Of a stretch of 45,351 bases of DNA, positions 41,587 to 45,351 are shown piece after piece. The notes beneath the pieces are model-generated. The model searched no databases. It was given only the letters and a program-made list of their open reading frames with translations, and was not told the origin of the DNA. Source of the stretch: GCA-2794515 sp033763335 (GTDB lineage Bacteria; Chloroflexota; Anaerolineae; Aggregatilineales; Phototrophicaceae); the NCBI GenBank assembly GCA_033763335.1, contig JANRKU010000165.1, positions 1 to 45,351 of the forward strand. The letters are read 5' to 3'. Both the position numbers and the translations under genes were made by a program. Each line of letters begins with the position of its first letter. Position 1 is the first letter of the stretch.

Positions 41587-42696
41587 ATGACCAAAATTTT
41601 GGTGATAGAAGATGCAGATACCCTCAGAAACGATGTCATAGAAATGCTTGCCTTCGAGGGATATAACGTATTTGGTGCAGAAAATGGTCTTAAAGGGGTA
41701 GACAAAGCCATTTCTGAATTGCCAGACCTCATCATCTGTGACATCATGATGCCAGAATTAGATGGCTATGGGGTATTAGAACGCCTACGCTCAGATTTAC
41801 GGACATCAACCATCCCATTTATCTTCATGACTGCCCGCACAGAACGCGGTGATATTCGCGCAGGGATGACACAAGGCGCAGATGATTATTTGACCAAACC
41901 ATTCAATTCTGATGAACTCATCAGCACCATTCGCACACGACTTGCCAGACGCGAAGCCCAAGAAAAATTGATTGAGGGCAGAATTCAGCAATTACGTGAG
42001 AGCATTACCACCTCTCTCCCCCACGAATTACGCACCCCCCTAAATGCCATTATGGGATTTTCGGATATGCTCATGTTGCAAGCAGACCAGCTAACTACAC
42101 AAGAGGTCGCTGAATATGCCCAACATATCAGCAGTGCCACCCAACGTTTATATCGGCTGGTAGAAAACTACTTATCTTATGTTCGCGCACAACTTCTCAA
42201 GACCAACACCCAAGAAATTCATAGTCTCCAATATAATGTCAGCGATTATCCCGTGAGCCTTATCGAATTTCAGGCACATCATAAAGCCCAAATTTATAAG
42301 CGCGAAGCAGATTTACACCTCGATGTCAAAGTCAACACAACCGTGCAGATGTCAGAAAATGACTTAAATAAAATTTTAGAAGAAGCCATAGACAACGCCT
42401 TCAAATTCTCCAAAGAAGGCACACCCGTTACCATCAAAACATCGCTAGAAAATGGTTATTTTGTCATTGCCATAGAAGATAAAGGACATGGGATGAGTCC
42501 CGAACAAGTCGAATCTATCGGGGCATATATTCAATTTGACCGTTGGATGCAAGAACAACAAGGCAATGGTTTAGGACTGGTCATTATCCGTGAATTTTTG
42601 GCACTCTACAACGGATTATTAGAAATAGAGAGCAAATCATCACAAGGAACAAACTTACGTCTAAAACTATTAGTCGCAAAAGAGAATTTCGTCTAA
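41587..42696 (+). CDS. Receiver domain-histidine kinase hybrid
   Basis: The 369-residue soluble protein has an N-terminal receiver (Asp52 in ICDIMMP, Lys104 in TKPF) and an H-box with His146 in LPHELRTPLN. An HATPase follows, with an N-box near 262 (EEAIDNAFKFS), EDKGHGMS, and GNGLGLVIIREF. This receiver-first order suits a kinase whose activity is set by phosphorylation from another kinase. There is no membrane segment or sensor domain. AGGAG precedes the ATG, 18 bases behind uppP. It is followed by the AAA+ ATPase and a degenerate receiver, which may be partners. Confidence 0.93.
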   Translation: MTKILVIEDADTLRNDVIEMLAFEGYNVFGAENGLKGVDKAISELPDLIICDIMMPELDGYGVLERLRSDLRTSTIPFIFMTARTERGDIRAGMTQGADDYLTKPFNSDELISTIRTRLARREAQEKLIEGRIQQLRESITTSLPHELRTPLNAIMGFSDMLMLQADQLTTQEVAEYAQHISSATQRLYRLVENYLSYVRAQLLKTNTQEIHSLQYNVSDYPVSLIEFQAHHKAQIYKREADLHLDVKVNTTVQMSENDLNKILEEAIDNAFKFSKEGTPVTIKTSLENGYFVIAIEDKGHGMSPEQVESIGAYIQFDRWMQEQQGNGLGLVIIREFLALYNGLLEIESKSSQGTNLRLKLLVAKENFV

Positions 42697-42741
42697 AATA
42701 GGGCTAATAGAAAAACTTGACTCAGGTGATAAGGACTCCGT

Positions 42742-44082
42742 ATGACGACAGAAGCACCGCGTAAATTACAAAATGTGGGACAAAAGCAAGGGGATAGTGG
42801 GGCGTGGTTTCCGCCTGCCATTACCTCTTTGCAAGATACAGGTTTGACAAAACTGAATGTAGCAGACCACGTTGTCAAAATTTTATATAACGGTGGTGAC
42901 TTAAGTGGGCATCAAATCGCAGAAATTGCCAAACTCCCCTTTAACGGGGTACTCGATGGGGTTGTAGAATTTTTGAAGCGCGAAAAATTTGTAGATACCA
43001 AAGCCCAAACAGGCTCTACAGGCATCGGTGAAGCGAGTTTCCGTTATACCCTCACCGATAAAGGTGCGGCTAAAGCAAAAGAAGCGATGGAACGCACATC
43101 GTATGCCTCTGCCGCCCCTGTCCCGTTAGATATGTATCTCGAATCACTCCGCGCTCAGAACGCAGAGCGCCCACCCATCCGCCAAAAACAATTGCGTGGC
43201 GTGATGAATAACTTGGTCATCACCGATGAAATGCTCACCAAAGTGGGACCCGCCGTCAATTCTGGCAAAGCCATTTTTCTCTATGGACCTCCGGGTAATG
43301 GCAAGACAACCATTGCCGAGCGCGTGGGCGAAATCGTACTCGGTGAAGATATGTGGGTGCCATTTGCTATTGATGTAAATGGGCAAATCATCCAAATGTT
43401 TGACCAAATCAATCACCAAATATCCACCAACCCACCAACCCAAAAATTGCCCACAGGGGTGGTTCAAGATATGCGCTGGATTGCCATCAAACGCCCCATG
43501 ATTATGGTCGGTGGCGAGTTGACGATGGAAGTGCTAGATTTGGTCTATGACGAAATCAACAAATTTTATGAAATGCCCATCCATCTCAAAGCCAATGGTG
43601 GGTTATTCCTCATTGACGACTTTGGGCGACAACAAGTTAGCCCTGTCCAGTTATTGAATCGGTGGATTGTGCCACTCGAAACCCGTATTGACTTTATGAC
43701 GCTCAATAATGGGCGTAAAATCGGGATTCCCTTCCACGTTATGACTATCTTCTCCACCAATCTCGACCCCAAAGACCTCGTAGACGAGGCGTTCTTACGC
43801 CGTATCCGTCATAAAATCGAAGTTGGCAATCCCGATATGGAACAATTTAGCGAAATTTTTAGAATTGTCGCCAAAGTCAAACGGATTCCATTCGATGAAA
43901 ATGGTCTCAAATATCTCATCAAAAAATGGTTCATTGATATGGATAGAGATTTCCGCATGGTGCATCCACGCGACATCATTGCCCAAATGATTGATATTGC
44001 CAGTTATTTGGATGTTCAGCCGAGCATGTCGAATCGTGAATTGATAGACCGTGCCGCCGCTTCTTATTTCGTGGAGTTATAA
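42742..44082 (+). CDS. AAA+ ATPase with N-terminal winged helix
   Basis: This is a 446-residue protein. Residues 35-115 look like a winged helix (GHQIAEIAKLPFNGVLDGVVEFLKR-type helices, then a FRYTLTDKG hairpin). The AAA+ domain has Walker A GPPGNGKT at 182-189, Walker B LFLIDDFG near 288, a sensor I asparagine in FSTNLDP and an arginine-rich FLRRIRHK. The C-terminal lid follows. I recognise the fold but not a named family; it is annotated generically as ATPase with chaperone activity in similar genomes. AAGGA precedes the ATG. It lies 45 bases behind the REC-kinase and ahead of a degenerate receiver. Confidence 0.85.
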   Translation: MTTEAPRKLQNVGQKQGDSGAWFPPAITSLQDTGLTKLNVADHVVKILYNGGDLSGHQIAEIAKLPFNGVLDGVVEFLKREKFVDTKAQTGSTGIGEASFRYTLTDKGAAKAKEAMERTSYASAAPVPLDMYLESLRAQNAERPPIRQKQLRGVMNNLVITDEMLTKVGPAVNSGKAIFLYGPPGNGKTTIAERVGEIVLGEDMWVPFAIDVNGQIIQMFDQINHQISTNPPTQKLPTGVVQDMRWIAIKRPMIMVGGELTMEVLDLVYDEINKFYEMPIHLKANGGLFLIDDFGRQQVSPVQLLNRWIVPLETRIDFMTLNNGRKIGIPFHVMTIFSTNLDPKDLVDEAFLRRIRHKIEVGNPDMEQFSEIFRIVAKVKRIPFDENGLKYLIKKWFIDMDRDFRMVHPRDIIAQMIDIASYLDVQPSMSNRELIDRAAASYFVEL

Positions 44083-44115
44083 CCAGCCATTATGGGACAT
44101 GATGAGCAAGGCGAT

Positions 44116-44469
44116 ATGCAAGGAAAAACAATCATCCTCACCATTGTTCAGGACGATGTGCGCGATGGAATCACTGTCGCGCTCAAAGGCTTGCCCGTTT
44201 ATATCCAACAAGCCCGTTCTGCTCAAGATGCACTCAATTTTTTAGAAGATTATCGCGTAGACTTGCTCATCACAGAACCCCAATTGACAGATATGCACAG
44301 CCTTCAATTGATATACAAGGTAAAAGAGACCTTCGGCTTGCGCGGATTGCCCATCGCCATCATCGCCGATTCCACCAATATCACGCCACCTATGCCCAAT
44401 GTCGAATATCTCATGCGCCCCATCAGCATCACCCAAATTAGGCAACGAGTTTGTGATTTATTACCCTAA
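44116..44469 (+). CDS. Degenerate receiver domain (pseudo-receiver)
   Basis: This single-domain protein of about 117 residues follows the receiver fold (ILTIVQDDVRDGI, VDLLITEPQLTDMHSLQLI, LPIAIIADS, YLMRPISITQIRQRV). The phospho-acceptor aspartate is replaced by Glu (ITEP) and the conserved lysine by Arg (MRPIS), so normal phosphorylation is unlikely; Glu may mimic the phosphorylated state. The ATG at 44116 has AAGG five bases upstream; an in-frame ATG at 44092 adds eight residues. It lies close behind the AAA+ gene and may be its regulatory subunit. Confidence 0.8.
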   Translation: MQGKTIILTIVQDDVRDGITVALKGLPVYIQQARSAQDALNFLEDYRVDLLITEPQLTDMHSLQLIYKVKETFGLRGLPIAIIADSTNITPPMPNVEYLMRPISITQIRQRVCDLLP

Positions 44470-44484
44470 ATCAAGAGGGCTACT

Positions 44485-45126
44485 ATGTCACCAGTGAGCC
44501 AAGTTACCAGTTATTATGATAGTATGGCAATTATCCTCATGATTGCCAGCATCTTATTTTTGGCATTATTGCTCATTGTCTTATTTTTTGCCATTCGCCC
44601 GATAGCGGTAAAAAGTATTTTGCCAGCATCGCATATCCCCCAAAAACCAACCACCAACACCGTTCAAGCCGATTATCTGCGTGCGATTGCATGGTTGGGC
44701 AAAAATCACTTTTTAAGCCATTCTACCCGCCTCATAGAAGCCCAAGAACACCTTTATGGGGTATTTCTAGCCGAGTATACCGCCTCGCTCACCCCCCAAC
44801 ACCCGCCCTTCGTCGGTGTGTTACGGTGCATCCATACCCTATCTATACAACCATTTGAGAACGACCCATTACGCTGTCTGGTGATAGATACCCAAATCAC
44901 GCGCCGTATGGTGACATATTCCACCAAAACCTATCGCCGTGTCGCCACACAGGACTTAGGAAATAGTGCAGTCGTCTATGAAATGTGTTACGATACACCC
45001 TCAAATCGTTGGAAATTGAATCGGTTTATCCAAGAATTGCCAAGTGGCTGGAATGGGATAAAATCGGCATATCCAATCGAATTGGTCACAAAATTTCCAT
45101 CACACAACATGGGTCACGACTCGTAG
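44485..45126 (+). CDS. Membrane-anchored protein of unknown function
   Basis: This is a 213-residue protein. One N-terminal membrane segment (ILMIASILFLALLLIVLFFAI) is followed by a soluble domain of about 160 residues (RAIAWLGKNHFLSHSTRLIE, then VIDTQITRRMVTYSTKTYRRV, then NRWKLNRFIQELPSGW). The end has the flavour of Tim44/NTF2-like domains, but I cannot confirm this. AGAGGG precedes the ATG. It lies 15 bases behind the pseudo-receiver, so the REC-kinase, AAA+ ATPase, pseudo-receiver and this protein may be one operon. The TAG stop starts a palindrome. Confidence 0.75.
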   Translation: MSPVSQVTSYYDSMAIILMIASILFLALLLIVLFFAIRPIAVKSILPASHIPQKPTTNTVQADYLRAIAWLGKNHFLSHSTRLIEAQEHLYGVFLAEYTASLTPQHPPFVGVLRCIHTLSIQPFENDPLRCLVIDTQITRRMVTYSTKTYRRVATQDLGNSAVVYEMCYDTPSNRWKLNRFIQELPSGWNGIKSAYPIELVTKFPSHNMGHDS

Positions 45127-45146
45127 GGGCATGACAATAATGCCCC
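45124..45146. repeat. TAGGGGCAT palindrome supplying a stop codon
   Basis: The TAG (45124-45126) is the stop of the membrane-anchored protein. GGGGCAT / ATGCCCC arms with a seven-base loop overlap its last base. Confidence 0.6.
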
Positions 45147-45166
45147 CGCACATAAAGGGGCATATC

Positions 45167-45351
45167 ATGATTTTTGTCACAGGGGGAACTGGCTTTTTGG
45201 GACGGCACCTCATACCTGCTTTATGTCGGGAGGGGCATACCATAAAAGTCCTCACACGCACACCCGAACAGCATACATGGCTCACCAATTATCCACGAGT
45301 GAGCATTGTCAAAGGCGATTTAGATAATTTAGAGGTGCTGATGGAAGGCGT
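45167..45351 (+). CDS. NAD-dependent epimerase/dehydratase family, 3' truncated by window
   Basis: 61 codons are visible before the edge. The start MIFVTGGTGFLGRHLIPAL has the extended-SDR dinucleotide loop TGGTGFLG, and VKGDLDN matches the strand-loop that contacts the adenine. AAAGGGG lies before the ATG at 45167. The substrate (nucleotide sugar, NADH-quinone-like or other) cannot be told from this fragment. Confidence 0.85.
   Translation, partial: MIFVTGGTGFLGRHLIPALCREGHTIKVLTRTPEQHTWLTNYPRVSIVKGDLDNLEVLMEG

Noticed and set aside
1..45351. tRNA, rRNA, CRISPR array or insertion sequence
   Set aside because: None was noticed on reading both strands; a covariance-model scan would be needed to exclude a small RNA gene.

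Overview
The window looks like a piece of a moderate-GC bacterial chromosome, most likely from the phylum Chloroflexota (Anaerolineae-like). This placement is an inference from gene content: a MurF-Alr fusion, a GTP-type PEP carboxykinase, a large secreted clostripain-type peptidase with a pre-peptidase domain, a PHP-type DnaE, and many short intergenic palindromes that begin GTAGGG. I see no rRNA, tRNA, CRISPR array, transposase or prophage gene. The gene-free gaps are all under 300 bases. By eye, base composition and codon use look even across the window.

Layout. 1-6000: the first codons of a minus-strand gene, a CHAD polyphosphate-binding protein, then plus-strand methylmalonyl-CoA mutase (large chain), a DUF4177-like protein, a short-chain dehydrogenase and a YbaK-type deacylase, facing phosphofructokinase on the minus strand. 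6100-14260 (minus): DNA polymerase III alpha, and the sucAB pair of 2-oxoglutarate dehydrogenase with an intrinsic terminator behind sucB. 14500-18490 (plus): glutamate dehydrogenase and a fused MurF/alanine racemase. 18500-22100: an APH-type kinase, a SCO1-type copper protein, epoxyqueuosine reductase, a TPR protein and methylmalonyl-CoA epimerase. 22186-26850 (minus): a large secreted C11 peptidase, a small secreted protein and a STAS anti-anti-sigma protein. 26937-31927: a CoA-transferase, PEP carboxykinase behind a CRP/FNR-like site, and a fused RsbW-like kinase/GAF/RsbU-like phosphatase.

31900-40550 is the unusual part. A minus-strand operon (MoxR AAA+ ATPase, a proline-rich linker protein, a metallopeptidase-plus-VWA protein) is transcribed away from a plus-strand pair. 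The first gene of that pair fuses a complete but catalytically dead RelA/SpoT architecture (pseudo-HD, pseudo-synthetase, TGS, Cys/ZFD-like region) to a signal-transduction P-loop ATPase. The second is a related P-loop ATPase carrying an OmpR-type DNA-binding winged helix. The shared 220-base promoter region has interleaved inverted repeats overlapping both core promoters. I read this as a candidate undescribed sensor/response system, in which a dead Rel may sense the ribosome or tRNA and an ATPase with a DNA-binding output may report it. That function is inference. 40750-end (plus): UppP, a REC-histidine kinase, an AAA+ ATPase with an N-terminal winged helix, a degenerate receiver, a membrane-anchored protein and the start of an NAD-dependent epimerase.

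Two window-wide patterns stand out. Many promoters show an extended -10 (TGnTATAnT), one placed so close to its ATG that the mRNA is probably leaderless. A family of GTAGGG(N) palindromes sits at gene ends and in several cases supplies the TAG stop codon.
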